A stretch of DNA of 64,000 bases from Symsagittifera roscoffensis (GCF_963678635.1 NC_087063.1:27277649-27341648), one strand, 5' to 3'. Positions 52,501-60,699 are shown, counted from the first letter of the stretch. Translations and numbers: made by a program. Notes: generated by a model not told the origin, from the letters alone.

Positions 52501-55500
52501 GGGCCAGAAGAGGAAATGTACTTCGAATGGGGGTTAATGCTATCAACAACCACAAACCGCTAGTTACTCAGGACAAGAAGAAGGTGGTCGGATTGCCAGG
52601 ACTATTTGATGTGGATCTGCTGGGAGAACTGACAGGGGAAGACCCGTTCCTCGGACCGATGAGGACTGCAATAATTAATAAGGATGTACAATCCTTTAAC
52701 AAACTGGGGACCTACATGGCCCAATTCTGGACAAAAGCGGCGGTAGTAAACAACTGTGTACTGATAGACAACAAACTAGCCATTCCCGAACAGTTACGTA
52801 GTGCTATCCTGACCCGACTGCATCGATCGCACCCAGGCCAAGCAGCCATGATGGACGCATCGGAATATATTTGGTGGCCATTTCTTAACCGCCAAATTGT
52901 CAACGTTTGCGAAAAGTGCCCGGAGTGTACTCTTTTTGGTAAGAACATCAAAACTTCTGCGACCTATAACTCAGCTAAGCCGTTACCAACTTTGTCAGCC
53001 CCGAATCAAGAATTGCAACTTGATTTCGCGGGTCCGTTGGTAGATGATAAGAAGGGGAAAATCTACATTTTAGTCGCTATAGATCGTTTTTCTAAATTTC
53101 CCTCGGTGATGTTAACTAAATCAACCAGTGCGAAAAAAATAGTCAAATTTTTGCGATCATATATTCGTAATCATGGCATACCAGAAAGCATTAGGACGGA
53201 TCACGGATCTGGTTTTCATTCTGACGTCGTTAAAGAATTTTGCAAAATGAGAGGTATTAAACACATCCTCACAGCGGTGGGGGATCATCGGAGTTGTGGG
53301 CTGGTGGAGAGATCGATCCAGACCATAAAACGGAAGTTAGGAACAGAAAATTTAGATCCTAATTTTACTAATCTGAAGTCAACTTTACAACAAATTATCG
53401 ACGATATTCGAAAAACTAAGCATTCTACGTTAAAAGTATCTCCGTTTGAGTTACACTTTGGGAGGAAACCTAATACTGAGTTTTCATTAGCACGTGATAA
53501 TGTTGTTCATTCCCCTACTTCAGCGCAAGGACTTGAAAGGAACCTCCTAACTCCGGAGCAACGGTCAAGCCAGGATTACAGCCGCGATAGGGCTAAAGTG
53601 GTACCCAGAGGATCCTCACACAGCCCAGAAATCCCACTTAAGTTCAAGCCACTCTTTGGCGTGGGTGAGCGTATCGTGGATAGTCAACCGTATAAAGCCC
53701 TGGAGAACCTTGCAAAAGCAGCTAACACCTGGAAGCAGTGGAAACGAAATGTGCCCCCACAGCAAGGCCAGAATCTTCTCCGTGAATTGGCGGCTCGTAA
53801 TAGCGACCTTGCAAACTCGCTCAAGACAGGGATCACAGAGGGAACCCTACGCTTCTACGACAACGCCCGTGATACGTCCGCTCCAGCACTCTCGCATTCA
53901 CAGAGATTGAACGTGTCGTCCTCTTCGAGGCCTAAAAGACTCTCAAAAACACGTAAATTAGAAAAATTAGTTTTACAAGATCCTCTTAGAGTCAAAATCT
54001 TTCGGAAAGTCCTTGATCGAAATTCGGGAAAGCCTCTGTTCAAATTAGCAAAAATCAAGATTACTCGTGTTACGGATCATACTTACATTACCGACAAAGG
54101 AAAAGTTTATCGGAAAAATCACATAAGCCTAAGATATAATTTTAATCTCCCTAAGATTTCAGCTACGCCTGGCACAGTGGGAGAACGTTTGCAACGACGA
54201 ATTGCTCCTCGGCCTCAATCTCAACCAGCTACCACTTCAGCTACAGGGCAGTCAATTGAACCTTCGAAGGGTAAGGTGATTGACTTAACAGCAGAGTCGT
54301 CGAGCGAGGACTCATTGATCACTGGCCCCCAGCTCGAATTAGTGGAGGCACCGGTTTCAACGCCTCAAGGATTGGCTCCCGTGATCGCTACTTCAACCAC
54401 TCCGATTGTCGATCCTTCAACTCACCCTGGCTTAACATCTACTTCAGGGGCGGTAACACCACCCCAGGATCTGCAACAGACTTCAGACAAGTTCCCTCAG
54501 ACTGCGACAGAGGATTCTGCAAATACTGGCAACACGGAGGTTGACAATCATACCTCTCAATCTTCAAGCGAGTTTCGGTCATCTAATCGGTCTAAGAAAC
54601 CAACGAGGTTTTACGGAGATCCTCTTCGCCATTCAGTTAAGAGTGTAACTGAATCGGACCCTGCGGAGTTTTCGTCACAGCGACACAACGCTGATCAAAC
54701 TGCTACGCCACTCGCCAGCCAAGTTACTACGCCATTCACCCCCATTGTTCGGAAAGTGCCGTTTCCTAGGACTAAGGAGCAAACTACTCCGTTTAAGAAA
54801 ACGAGAACGGAAGAGCATGACAAACTTTAAAAACTTTGTAAACTCTGCCATACTAGCCTATTGACTAGGTTATTCTCTTACCCATTCCGGTGCTTATTTT
54901 CTCTCATCTTCCTGCCTGATCCAAAATTTATACTAAGATAAATTTTTTCTAGAGGGGGAAGTGTCATGAGGCGACCTTCGGTACCTCATTATATTCTATT
55001 TACTTATGTATTGTCTTATCTAACTATATCTTATTTATTTACTTATAGTGCAGTAAATTGATTCAAGGACAAATCTCACCAGCCAATTCGTTTGTCACTT
55101 GAGTTTTGGAAGCGGTCACTTGCGAGAGCCTTAAGTGTGAATTCAAGTCAGAAAACAATATACCTTTAAAACTATACATTCAATTCTGGATTCGATAATC
55201 ATTTATTCGTTACTTTATTCTATCTATATATTTATCATATCTAATTCAATATCTGGATTTTATAACATCTTTTTCCCTACTCAAACTGAGGGAAATCTCA
55301 ATTAGCTTGATAGTACTCAGAAAATAACAATTGTAATGACCTAAAATATGTTCAATGAAGTTGCTTTTTTCTTAGAGTTTTGTAGGTTTAGTTTGGTTTC
55401 TGTTCAGATTTCATGGCGCTCTACAATCCCTACGCCAGCCATTTTGTGAACCATCTTCCCGACTATCACGTGACTCTAAACCCGCTAGAGAAGATAAAAA

Positions 55501-56036
55501 TGAAGAAGAGACAGCAACGCATAAATGCCACCACCCGCGAACGGAATCGCATGCGACAACTGGACCGCGCATTCCAGGGTTGTCATCTGGCGAGATTTTT
55601 CAAATAAAATTTCTAATTTTTTGTTATTATGATGGATGAAAAGTATACCGGCATCGGCAGAAAATTTGGTGTTTTTGGCCCAGAAATAAAATCGTTCGAA
55701 TATTTTAGATCGCTGCTTTAGAAATGAGATTAAATCATAATACTTCAAACAATCAGCTTCCCGAGGTTCAGAGATAGATTTTTTCGTTTTCTGTGTTAAT
55801 AAATAAAGGTGAGTCGGGGGTTATTCTTAGAAAAAAATTTAGTCCATCAAGCTTGTTTTGCTTAACAAAATTTTCCCGACGAACTTGTCGACAACTCTGG
55901 GTCTTTGCAGCATCTGGCCAAACATGTTCCTTCGCTACCTCGTAATCGGAAAGCATCGAAGCAAGAGGTGTTATCTGGAGCTATCAAATACATTAACCAG
56001 ATGCTCCAGGATCTGAAAGATGATAGAACAACTTGA
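46384..56036 (+). CDS. bHLH transcription factor gene, four coding exons
   Basis: Exons 46384-46562, 47659-47873, 55408-55577 and 55911-56036 join to about 229 residues. The N-terminal half is acidic and aromatic without a known domain. Residues from about 148 give a basic region and helix 1 (RINATTRERNRMRQLDRAFQ), then HLAKHVPSLPRNRKASKQEV and helix 2 LSGAIKYINQMLQDL, ending DDRTT. ERNRMR provides the E-box-contacting Glu and Arg. The LPxxRKxSKxxxLxGAxxYI loop-helix 2 pattern resembles FIGLA-type bHLH factors more than neurogenin or atonal types, but orthology is unproven. The first two junctions are canonical and phase-matched; the third is not (see its exon and finding). A 7.1-kb LTR retrotransposon lies in the third intron. 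Confidence 0.65.
46985..47385 (+). repeat. Dispersed repeat D in bHLH intron 1
   Basis: Diverged copy: AAAGGAAAGCAAACTCCA, ATCGAACAGCAAAATTGTAG, ATTGATCCAGTATCCTCA, CTCTGTTGGCTATGC and ACTGTCACAACAACCCGCCA (from GCTTGCACAGCAACCGGCTA). It shows the family is not confined to the duplicated gene. Confidence 0.5.
47659..47873 (+). CDS. bHLH gene, exon 2
   Basis: Acceptor TGTTTTAG; C + FSNYDETEFFYQQSKLPQDN, AVEDCHIVEHYPTYGVFSAG, ENDSMFSSAALEPQMMTIYS and ESVDSAAQQST + G; donor GTAACG. Acidic and Gln/Ser-rich, possibly an activation region. The final G joins AT of exon 3 (GAT). Confidence 0.55.
48215..48219. repeat. Target site duplication, left
   Basis: ATTAG, repeated at 55301-55305 directly after the 3' LTR. 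Confidence 0.9.
48220..48558 (+). repeat. 5' LTR
   Basis: TG...CA, 339 bp. AT-rich with TATATATTTAT near 48488; U3/R/U5 limits not determined. The last base A forms the first base of the gag-pol ATG. Confidence 0.95.
48558..54830 (+). CDS. Gag-Pol polyprotein of the Ty3/Gypsy element (single ORF)
   Basis: 2090 codons without a stop or frameshift between gag and pol. Gag occupies about residues 1-310 (PPFWARTS start); zinc knuckles are C313-x2-C316-x7-H324-x3-C328 and C335-x2-C338-x4-H343-x4-C348. Protease has D424-T-G. RT has FTSLDLKYAF (D673) and CYLDDIL (D739, D740). RNase H has KCDAS (D889), NELELLAIVW (E929) and TDHK (D956). A 400-residue Ser/Gln/Asn linker follows. Integrase has H1422-x2-H1425...C1451/C1454/C1457, then D1489, D1548 and E1584 (D-x35-E), and an SH3-like C-terminal module with VYRKNHIS near 1850. 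The last 200 residues are disordered; no membrane segment or envelope is seen. All catalytic residues are present, so the element may be active. Start: the ATG overlaps the LTR end, and the next Met is only near residue 183, within conserved gag, so the first ATG is preferred. Confidence 0.95.
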   Translation: MAQPAVPVNEDRTDLLGIPPFWARTSVNPPFIWETWVGQFFLAVSLKDNISPGELLVAPAELVDEPYPKPEAPSADENAAELADRNLRIAAANRRIDEYNQDRRRKGPRIGNNWCYHEAEARLKSRLFFALGNEGKKRFLDSYPHLDLNTSSFRDFHKCCEDVFKAERDYTVERIKLYNTIFMQDNDSFSSFYARLSAQTALCNWPIDQERATLKDLFIGRIRDVEVQRQLIRAKANLDDTLQLALENEKGAKTSEQFQKLLPHNNATFNSTNSIRVKQEPTSSVQQFKNQGNSSRGGGVSRPNQRQNQNKPCYFCGNPFSLEHRRSCPAREATCNACKKKGHFAKVCNTTRRRVNMIQNDETPTDQECNLIDVNGDSEPEYGVMAVDVVQINNLELLKTAGGQPRSLSIQLRSGNSFFYSTVDTGSPVSFLNKKTADILMKRIPNIKFKDIARHPLDVTYVDYNKKPIKLFGSLEIPIASKGWKIDKACFLVSENRTRNLLGLNLHEKLGIETVQRRPAEVSYAEEDEELDPTSKFWRNHFVNRYPNVFSRLGRSKNHKVFTNFKDPLVPRQVKGRKVPIHLQDRVTAEIKKLIKDKHIEKLEKCTTDHFIAPIVLTAKKDGSIKLALNAKPMNAQIWQNKYQMPNMHELIDSAAQIITKDTPGEVWFTSLDLKYAFSQLPLSELTSSHCNFSILCGEATGTYRFKTGFYGLTDMPTEFQKAMDCTLQGLEGVICYLDDILVVTKGRVEDHNVLVERVMSRLDEEGWALKLSKCEFSVNKLVWLGYEIDENGYAPKFSKIEAIKSLLPPKTLKQLRSFMGTLNHLQRFIPDLHKYTVAFRASLKAENKKSFLWGEEQTIAFQKILNLIANIPNLFHYDASKASRLKCDASHSGLGACLEQEVEPNVWAPIAFASRFLNSAEIKYSTNELELLAIVWSCEHFRTYLLGTRFVILTDHKAIISALNETYGKKSYQSRLSRWADRLIPFDYHIEHIPGSSLGIVDYLSRYPTFEAPLPSSHDELFVIKSIQAFHNALNSISTRSKPQIVPVGHISQYNEFRPIRSLGEIGGNISYLLTHTTDQSTFDSSDQSYCFKQFSSLPHEGVTNCTQSVNQSQKDMQINHRYFSPLEGVSSCSQSTSQSYSRMQKREHLTSPREVDVSCSGTLDQSQHSMQMRYAKPKVLAQTHCPRPYNLEISYDMDTSNNLSQNTTLNSTLNNSTNTVDFVNTTIEQTNLLNFVENFSTSSPNFRTSSQIRPKMSTIRPLDRPSRIDQIRSRNIARLRHSRERFVVTRGQTTQKALTQFLDKCRRQRLTRRARRGNVLRMGVNAINNHKPLVTQDKKKVVGLPGLFDVDLLGELTGEDPFLGPMRTAIINKDVQSFNKLGTYMAQFWTKAAVVNNCVLIDNKLAIPEQLRSAILTRLHRSHPGQAAMMDASEYIWWPFLNRQIVNVCEKCPECTLFGKNIKTSATYNSAKPLPTLSAPNQELQLDFAGPLVDDKKGKIYILVAIDRFSKFPSVMLTKSTSAKKIVKFLRSYIRNHGIPESIRTDHGSGFHSDVVKEFCKMRGIKHILTAVGDHRSCGLVERSIQTIKRKLGTENLDPNFTNLKSTLQQIIDDIRKTKHSTLKVSPFELHFGRKPNTEFSLARDNVVHSPTSAQGLERNLLTPEQRSSQDYSRDRAKVVPRGSSHSPEIPLKFKPLFGVGERIVDSQPYKALENLAKAANTWKQWKRNVPPQQGQNLLRELAARNSDLANSLKTGITEGTLRFYDNARDTSAPALSHSQRLNVSSSSRPKRLSKTRKLEKLVLQDPLRVKIFRKVLDRNSGKPLFKLAKIKITRVTDHTYITDKGKVYRKNHISLRYNFNLPKISATPGTVGERLQRRIAPRPQSQPATTSATGQSIEPSKGKVIDLTAESSSEDSLITGPQLELVEAPVSTPQGLAPVIATSTTPIVDPSTHPGLTSTSGAVTPPQDLQQTSDKFPQTATEDSANTGNTEVDNHTSQSSSEFRSSNRSKKPTRFYGDPLRHSVKSVTESDPAEFSSQRHNADQTATPLASQVTTPFTPIVRKVPFPRTKEQTTPFKKTRTEEHDKL
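48559..48572 (+). promoter_or_regulatory. Primer binding site (putative tRNA-Ser type)
   Basis: TGGCGCAGCCAGCA begins directly after the LTR. The first eight bases complement a tRNA 3' end reading CTGCGCCA, as in several serine tRNAs used by insect Gypsy elements; the rest matches less well. The site lies inside the gag coding sequence. Confidence 0.6.
51780..52085 (+). repeat. Degenerate 27-residue repeats in the RNase H-integrase linker
   Basis: Coding repeats of roughly 81-90 bases, each with a GAGGGCGTC/GAGGTCGAC start, TGxTCTCAxT-like middle, CAATC and ATGCAAA: LPHEGVTNCTQSVNQSQKDM, LEGVSSCSQSTSQSYSRM, PREVDVSCSGTLDQSQHSM. At residues about 1095-1172. Confidence 0.6.
54951..54961 (+). 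promoter_or_regulatory. Polypurine tract
   Basis: AGAGGGGGAAG immediately 5' of the 3' LTR; primes plus-strand synthesis. Confidence 0.85.
54962..55300 (+). repeat. 3' LTR
   Basis: 339 bp, one substitution relative to the 5' LTR. Followed by ATTAG. Confidence 0.95.
55301..55305. repeat. Target site duplication, right
   Basis: ATTAG, matching 48215-48219. Confidence 0.9.
55408..55577 (+). CDS. bHLH gene, exon 3 (basic region and helix 1)
   Basis: Acceptor TTTCTGTTCAG; AT completes GAT with exon 2, then FMALYNPYASHFVNHLPDYH, VTLNPLEKIKMKKRQQRINA and TTRERNRMRQLDRAFQ. By alignment to any bHLH, exactly one residue should separate AFQ from LAKHVP, so the exon should end at CAG (55577), next to GGTTGT. 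No canonical GT is available in that phase. If the intron is read through, the frame stops 12 residues later (GCHLARFFK). Confidence 0.65.
55578..55910 (+). other. bHLH intron 3b with non-canonical boundary
   Basis: 333 bp between AFQ and HLAKHVP. It begins GGTTGTCATCTGGCGAG and ends TCTTTGCAG/CATCTGGCCA. The octamer CATCTGGC occurs near both boundaries. Boundaries that keep the bHLH frame are GG-AG, or GT-GC if shifted by one base. Confidence 0.5.
55911..56036 (+). CDS. bHLH gene, exon 4 (loop and helix 2)
   Basis: HLAKHVPSLPRNRKASKQEV, LSGAIKYINQMLQDLKDDRT, T, TGA. Contains the loop and all of helix 2. The protein ends only seven residues after helix 2. No AATAAA within the next 100 bases, only AT-rich AATAATTTATTT. 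Confidence 0.65.
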   Translation, partial: HLAKHVPSLPRNRKASKQEVLSGAIKYINQMLQDLKDDRTT

Positions 56037-56147
56037 AAACAACGAACAAAAACACAAATAATTTATTTAAATATGATGTAAATAATTCAAAAAAGTTGTC
56101 ATTTCAAAATTAAGACATCCGGACAGTTAGGACGAGTTTTATAAGCT

Positions 56148-56215
56148 GCAGCAAGGGCGGGTTTAGGGAGGGAGCGGAAGTTCTCCTCCTCAGGGATTCG
56201 ACCCCCTCACCAATC
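56148..56215 (+). repeat. Short dispersed repeat also at 32082
   Basis: GGGCGGGTTTAGGGAGGGAG and CTCAGGGATTCGACCCCCT parallel GGGCTGGCTTAGGTTGGGAA and CTCAGGGATTCGATCCTCT at 32082-32135 (and 39778). Probably the end of a small transposon. Confidence 0.4.
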
Positions 56216-56446
56216 AAAAAGTCCCCCCTTTGGTATAATTTACGACATCCGTTTTCGGCCGACCAACCCTTAAAATCTTTCTAAAGGTGGTTTTGGCGCC
56301 AATGTATACTTATTTTGAAGGGGAGTGAGCGCCAAAAAAACGCGATTTATTTTGTCAAAATATTCCAAAAAGGGCCCAAAAACGGCATTTTCACCTTTTC
56401 TCAAGAAATTGCCTGCGGTACATATTTCTTTTGTCAAAAGAAGGTT

Positions 56447-56945
56447 TTTAAGAGTAATTAACGTGGTGAAGAGGGTTTTAAGAGTAATGAACTTAGTGAA
56501 TACGTAGTGGTTTTGCTCCTTTTTTTAGGAAAAAGTCTTAAAATTTGTTCACGCTCAGTTCTGGTTTTCGCGTTTTGACTTGTGATTTTTTTCAGGTTCG
56601 ATGCATTTCTATTGTTGAAAATACGGCAAACACCACTATCGAACAGCAAAATTGTAAATGTCTCGAAAAACGTAATCGACTTTTAATTTTGAAAATTGAA
56701 ATTAATGATCAGGTTCCCCAGCGAAATAAAATTTTGACGTTATGATCCAGTTTTTTCAAATAGGGTTAATTTTAATTTAGAAAAGTCCATTATAAATTGT
56801 TCTACAAAATCAAAGAGCTTTAAGGCCATCTATTTTTCCTTAGAAAAATTTCAAAAAGTTGAAGGCTCTTAAAAACAAGTCCATTTTTTTCAGTTTCTTT
56901 GCGTTCAGTCTTTTCCAACTGTTAATTGGCTATGTTTATTGTCTT
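56447..56945 (+). repeat. Dispersed repeat D downstream of the bHLH gene
   Basis: AAGAGTAATTAACGTGG and AAGAGTAATGAACTTAG, AGGAAAAAGTC, ACCACTATCGAACAGCAAAA, TCCCCAGCGAAATAAA, TCAAAGAGCTTTAAGGCCAT and TTAATTGGCTATG. Confidence 0.55.
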
Positions 56946-57284
56946 GTGAGAGCGCTCGGACAATCAATTTGGTTGACCTGAAAACAGTTCGACAACTTTT
57001 TTGGATTCTTAAATTACATGATTACAAAATTGGGTTACAAAATTACTAAATGAAACGGTTGATACATTATTTGTTTAAGAGACTAATTGTTTGATATTAA
57101 AAATCACAAACAATATCTTTGGCTGAAAGCAGCAGTCCGCAAAAACAATGATTTTATTAGAGAAAAAATGCACGTTAACTATATTTGGGCCTTTAATTAC
57201 ACAAGCTACGCATGGGCTCAAAGACGGCTTACCTTGGCATCTAAGTTAGATTAACACGGGTTCAGCTTGGGGTATACTAGGTAC
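56946..57284. other. Non-coding, nothing recognised
   Basis: AT-rich sequence without ORF or repeat. Confidence 0.4.
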
Positions 57285-57298
57285 ATAAGTAATGATGT

Positions 57299-57385
57299 TG
57301 ACGCAGAAAGTTAGTAAAATCTAAGTCGAGGACTGTGGCTACGCAGAATGTAAGTAAAACTTAAACCGAGGACTGTGGCTACCCA
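57299..57385 (+). repeat. Two-copy tandem repeat, about 42 bp
   Basis: ACGCAGAAAGTTAGTAAAAT...GAGGACTGTGGCT followed directly by ACGCAGAATGTAAGTAAAAC...GAGGACTGTGGCT. Confidence 0.75.
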
Positions 57386-58620
57386 AAGAAAAAAACTTGT
57401 TCTTTCGAATTGATTTTAGTTATTGTTCCTACTTTCTTGGAGTGGTTTTTTATTTTGACCATTAGTGGCTCGGGGGCTCTAGTTTTAACCTACTTGAGCC
57501 CTGCCGTGCGCTCCTCACTTTAAGTATCTGACTTTACAATCGCTATGAAACGAATCTAAATCAACTGCTTGTTTTATCCTTTGATGCTGAAGGTGCAACG
57601 CGAGTTATTTACGTGGGGCGAATAATCCCGCACTACAAAATTGTTCGAAATTGAATTGAGGCAAGCTGATTGCTTATACTAATTACATTTAAGACATAAA
57701 GTTCTAACAAATAAAATTGATATTATCAGTCCTAGAGCAAATAAAGCAGCCGGAACATATAGGATTTTACCTTGATACAAGCAGTCTCGTTTAGAAATTA
57801 GAATACAATGACAAAAGCTCAAATAAAGAAAATGTAATTTCTCAGTTTGCTTAGCTGATCGAAAAAAGTAGAAAAATTGGTGAACTTCAAAAAGCTTTAT
57901 GATGATATAACTTTCTATATCAAATTTAGGAATTAACCGACAAACTAATTGGTCATGTTTCCGGTTTCTATGAATGCTTGTGCGTGCGTCAGCACAATTT
58001 AAGTTCTTGGTTCGCTTGTGTTTGGGTAGCACAGCTTAAATGTTCATACTTTCCAAAAAAGTGAAGAATATAACTGCTTGGGGTGGTTTTTTTATTCAGA
58101 CCGATTTTAAAAAAGTCGACGGCATATCGGTATTGATCAGGAAACTAAAATGCAGATGGCTTTGCAGCTTGAATAAAAACTTTGATAATTAGTCCAATTT
58201 TTGTAACGAAAGTAACGGAAAATTTGTGCCCGGGGGTGGTTTTATGTCTTCAGACAAATTTCGACTTCCTAACTAGCGGTTTTTTAAGAAATTTTTTGTG
58301 TCGTTCAAATAGTATTGTTGTCTCTAATAAGGTGATTTTTTTTCTTAAAACAGTGGGGTTGGAAAATTGCCATTTTGGCCAATTTGGGACAATTAATGCG
58401 CGATATGTTTCGCGTTATTAACGCGTAAGCGGAGATTTAATCCGTATTAGAAATCGTTCCAAATCGGTTGAAGGAAACTTATTTGCCATAATTGGTTTGT
58501 TACTAGGAGCGAAATCTATCATTTTGTTTCTTATACAGCATAGGGGGATGAGTTTTGCTAAAATCTCAAATTAGAAAAAAAAACATATTTTATCTTATTT
58601 TTTTATCTCTTTTTTAAAAA
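57386..58620. other. Non-coding with a dispersed 35-bp motif
   Basis: No gene. GGATTTTACCTTGATACAAG near 57763 resembles GGGTTTTGCACTGATACGAG at 58739 and GGGTTTTGACCTGATACGAA at 58977, so a short repeat family is scattered here. Confidence 0.35.
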
Positions 58621-58624
58621 AATT

Positions 58625-58730
58625 ACAGCTTCACAGACTTTACAGCTTCATAGAGTTACAGCTCCTTGTTACAGCTCCAAAAAATTTCAGCTCCATGTTA
58701 TTACAGCTCCATAGACTTTAAAATGCGGTC
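58625..58730 (+). repeat. Imperfect short tandem repeat (TTACAGCTCCAT-like)
   Basis: Seven or so degenerate units of 12-18 bases around ACAGCT[TC]CA (ACAGCTTCACAGACTTT, ACAGCTTCATAGAGTT, ACAGCTCCTTGTT, ACAGCTCCA...). Confidence 0.7.
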
Positions 58731-59640
58731 TTAACCTTCAGGGTTTTGCACTGATACGAGCAGTTTTGTTTCTTTAAGTAATTTTTTTTCTGTATGGCAA
58801 AATATCTGCAGTCATATTCGTGTCACATTATTATTTCCTAACACGACTCAAAATTAAACGTTTAAGTTTTGATACTATCAGCCTTCAACTACCAATTTGT
58901 ACAACTATTGTAGTTTATCAAACATTCTTAACCAAAAACTAATCGAGGCCAACTAACGGGTAGTCGGAATTTTCAGGGTTTTGACCTGATACGAACAGTT
59001 GTTTTTGGTTGATGCGATTCATCTCCAAATCAACAAAATCAGATTATCTCAAATGTAAGTCAGGAGTGTTTTTGCTCTAACTGATTTGTCAATTATACGG
59101 CATTGCGAAAAAAAATTATTGCCTTTAAAATTCAAGGTTTCGTCCTAATTGTTTCATTCAAAGACCTACTAATATGAATAAAACTTGAATGAAAGTTAGG
59201 GCCAACATTTTAAAACGAAAGTTCAGAAATATCTCAAAATCTGTTTTGATTTGCTGAATTTAACTCTAGTGTTGCCTTTTTTCAGATAAAGGTAGCAAAA
59301 AATATTTGATAAAATCATAATTTTTGCTTTTATTGACCATCTGAAGTTACTTGAAGTATAATCCAATCGCTGAGAAAGAAAAGTTAATCAAAAACTTTTA
59401 AATTGAAACATATTTGTTATTTAATATTTGACTATTTTATACTATGACAGAGTAAAAAATAACCTAAAAACATGCCTCAGTCAAATTGGAACGACTTCGA
59501 ACGCGGATTAAATATGCACTTACGCAATAATAGCACAAAATATTTTGCGCGTTAATTGTCACAAATTGGCCTATCGGAAATTTTTAAACCCCCACAACGT
59601 TACGATATAATTGGAGACGTTTTGTCGGACAAATTTATTG
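58731..59640. other. Non-coding, nothing further recognised
   Basis: AT-rich; only the dispersed motif copies mentioned for 57386-58620. Confidence 0.35.
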
Positions 59641-59644
59641 TTTC

Positions 59645-59982
59645 TTGATTGGTTTGGGAGGAAACCTACTCCGATACGCTTGGGTCCACAACCGAGGAAT
59701 TAATCGAAGGACTCAAGATACGAATCTTAATTGGGGAATCAGATTCCATTTTATTTTTGCAGGGGATAACGGAAGCGTAAAAACAATGATCCCAAAATGG
59801 ATAATTGGAACCCAAGCTCATCATTGATAAAAGCGTACAATCATGGACAAACCAGTATATACGGTTCTTTGGTTAGAGATCTGAACTCAGGGATGCAGAT
59901 TGAGGATACGTATATCCCGGTGAGCAAAAATGGACATTATCAAACCTGGGTAGATTTTACCTCAGGCAACTCGGGCTATTGA
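59645..59982 (+). CDS. Possible exon of an unidentified gene
   Basis: Two overlapping frames look protein-like: 59645-59827 (LGGNLLRYAWVHNRGINRRT) and 59797-59982 (KAYNHGQTSIYGSLVRDLNS, MQIEDTYIPVSKNGHYQTWV, DFTSGNSGY, TGA). A TTTTTGCAG acceptor at about 59761 could start an exon leading into the second frame after a shift. IPVSKNG echoes VPVAKNG in the right-edge exon (63620). Function unknown; may be a decayed relative of that gene. Confidence 0.25.
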
Positions 59983-60411
59983 TCAAAGGCTTGGTCGCCC
60001 AAATTTGACTGGCACAAAATTGCCCGGTCAGTTCAAAATTATTTAGGAATTATTTAAGAGCCAACAGGGTAAGAGAATTGTAATAAACCTACAGTAAAAT
60101 GTAGAAAGTGAGCTACAACGTAACAAAACAAATCATATCAAAAAATGGGGCATTTGCCTTGGCAGCAAATTTGTATCACTATTAGTGATACCGGTGAAAC
60201 GAGACGTGTGAATAAAAAAAGAACTCGACTCAACAGTACTATATAAGTCAGCCTTAAAACATTACTATGAAAAGCCGATTTTAGAAAAACTATATTTCAC
60301 AATAATTAAATCGTTCTGAAGCAATGAACTGAATTTTTCAAAAAATATACGCAAAGACGCTATATTTTTAACAACGTTAAGATCCAATCAGAAGATCACA
60401 TTACTTCAACG

Positions 60412-60609
60412 ATGCATGGGCTGACTGACAAGCAAGCAAACTTTCAACAAACACTAAACAGAACTCTGTCGGGCCGACAAGCAACGTCTTGGCTCTTAGA
60501 GAAAAATTCAATGGTGTCAAGAGCTGACAAGGATACAAACATTGAGAAAAGTGAAGCTCGCCTATCAAAATTGACATGGAGGGCTCCCAACCAGTTAAGA
60601 ACAAAATAA
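60412..60609 (+). CDS. Short polar ORF, doubtful
   Basis: 65 codons: MHGLTDKQANFQQTLNRTLS, LLEKNSMVSRADKDTNIEKS. Polar, Gln/Lys-rich, no motif. GC content is slightly above its neighbours. Could be a relic or chance. Confidence 0.15.
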   Translation: MHGLTDKQANFQQTLNRTLSGRQATSWLLEKNSMVSRADKDTNIEKSEARLSKLTWRAPNQLRTK

Positions 60610-60699
60610 TGCTATCCATAAGTTACCTGCACCTAAACACGAAAACAACTGTACAGTATTTTTCCAGTAATTCAAATAGGAACCCTGGTCGAGGTCCCA

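Larger units (their letters stand above)
48220..55300 (+). mobile_element. Intact Ty3/Gypsy LTR retrotransposon
   Basis: 7081 bp bounded by 339-bp LTRs starting TGTCATGAGG and ending GAAATCTCA, with ATTAG duplicated on both sides. The LTRs differ at a single base (A at 48476, T in the 3' copy), so the insertion is recent. The order protease, RT, RNase H, integrase defines the Ty3/Gypsy group. One uninterrupted ORF spans nearly the whole interior. It lies in the third intron of the bHLH gene, same strand, so its LTR signals could influence host transcripts. Confidence 0.95.

Noticed and set aside
48558-54830. Internal ORFs on both strands within gag-pol
   Set aside because: Shadows of a 2090-codon frame with all expected domains; none has independent features.
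54840-54961. Envelope gene in the LTR retrotransposon
   Set aside because: No ORF follows gag-pol, and the C-terminal 200 residues of the polyprotein are disordered with no signal peptide or membrane segment.
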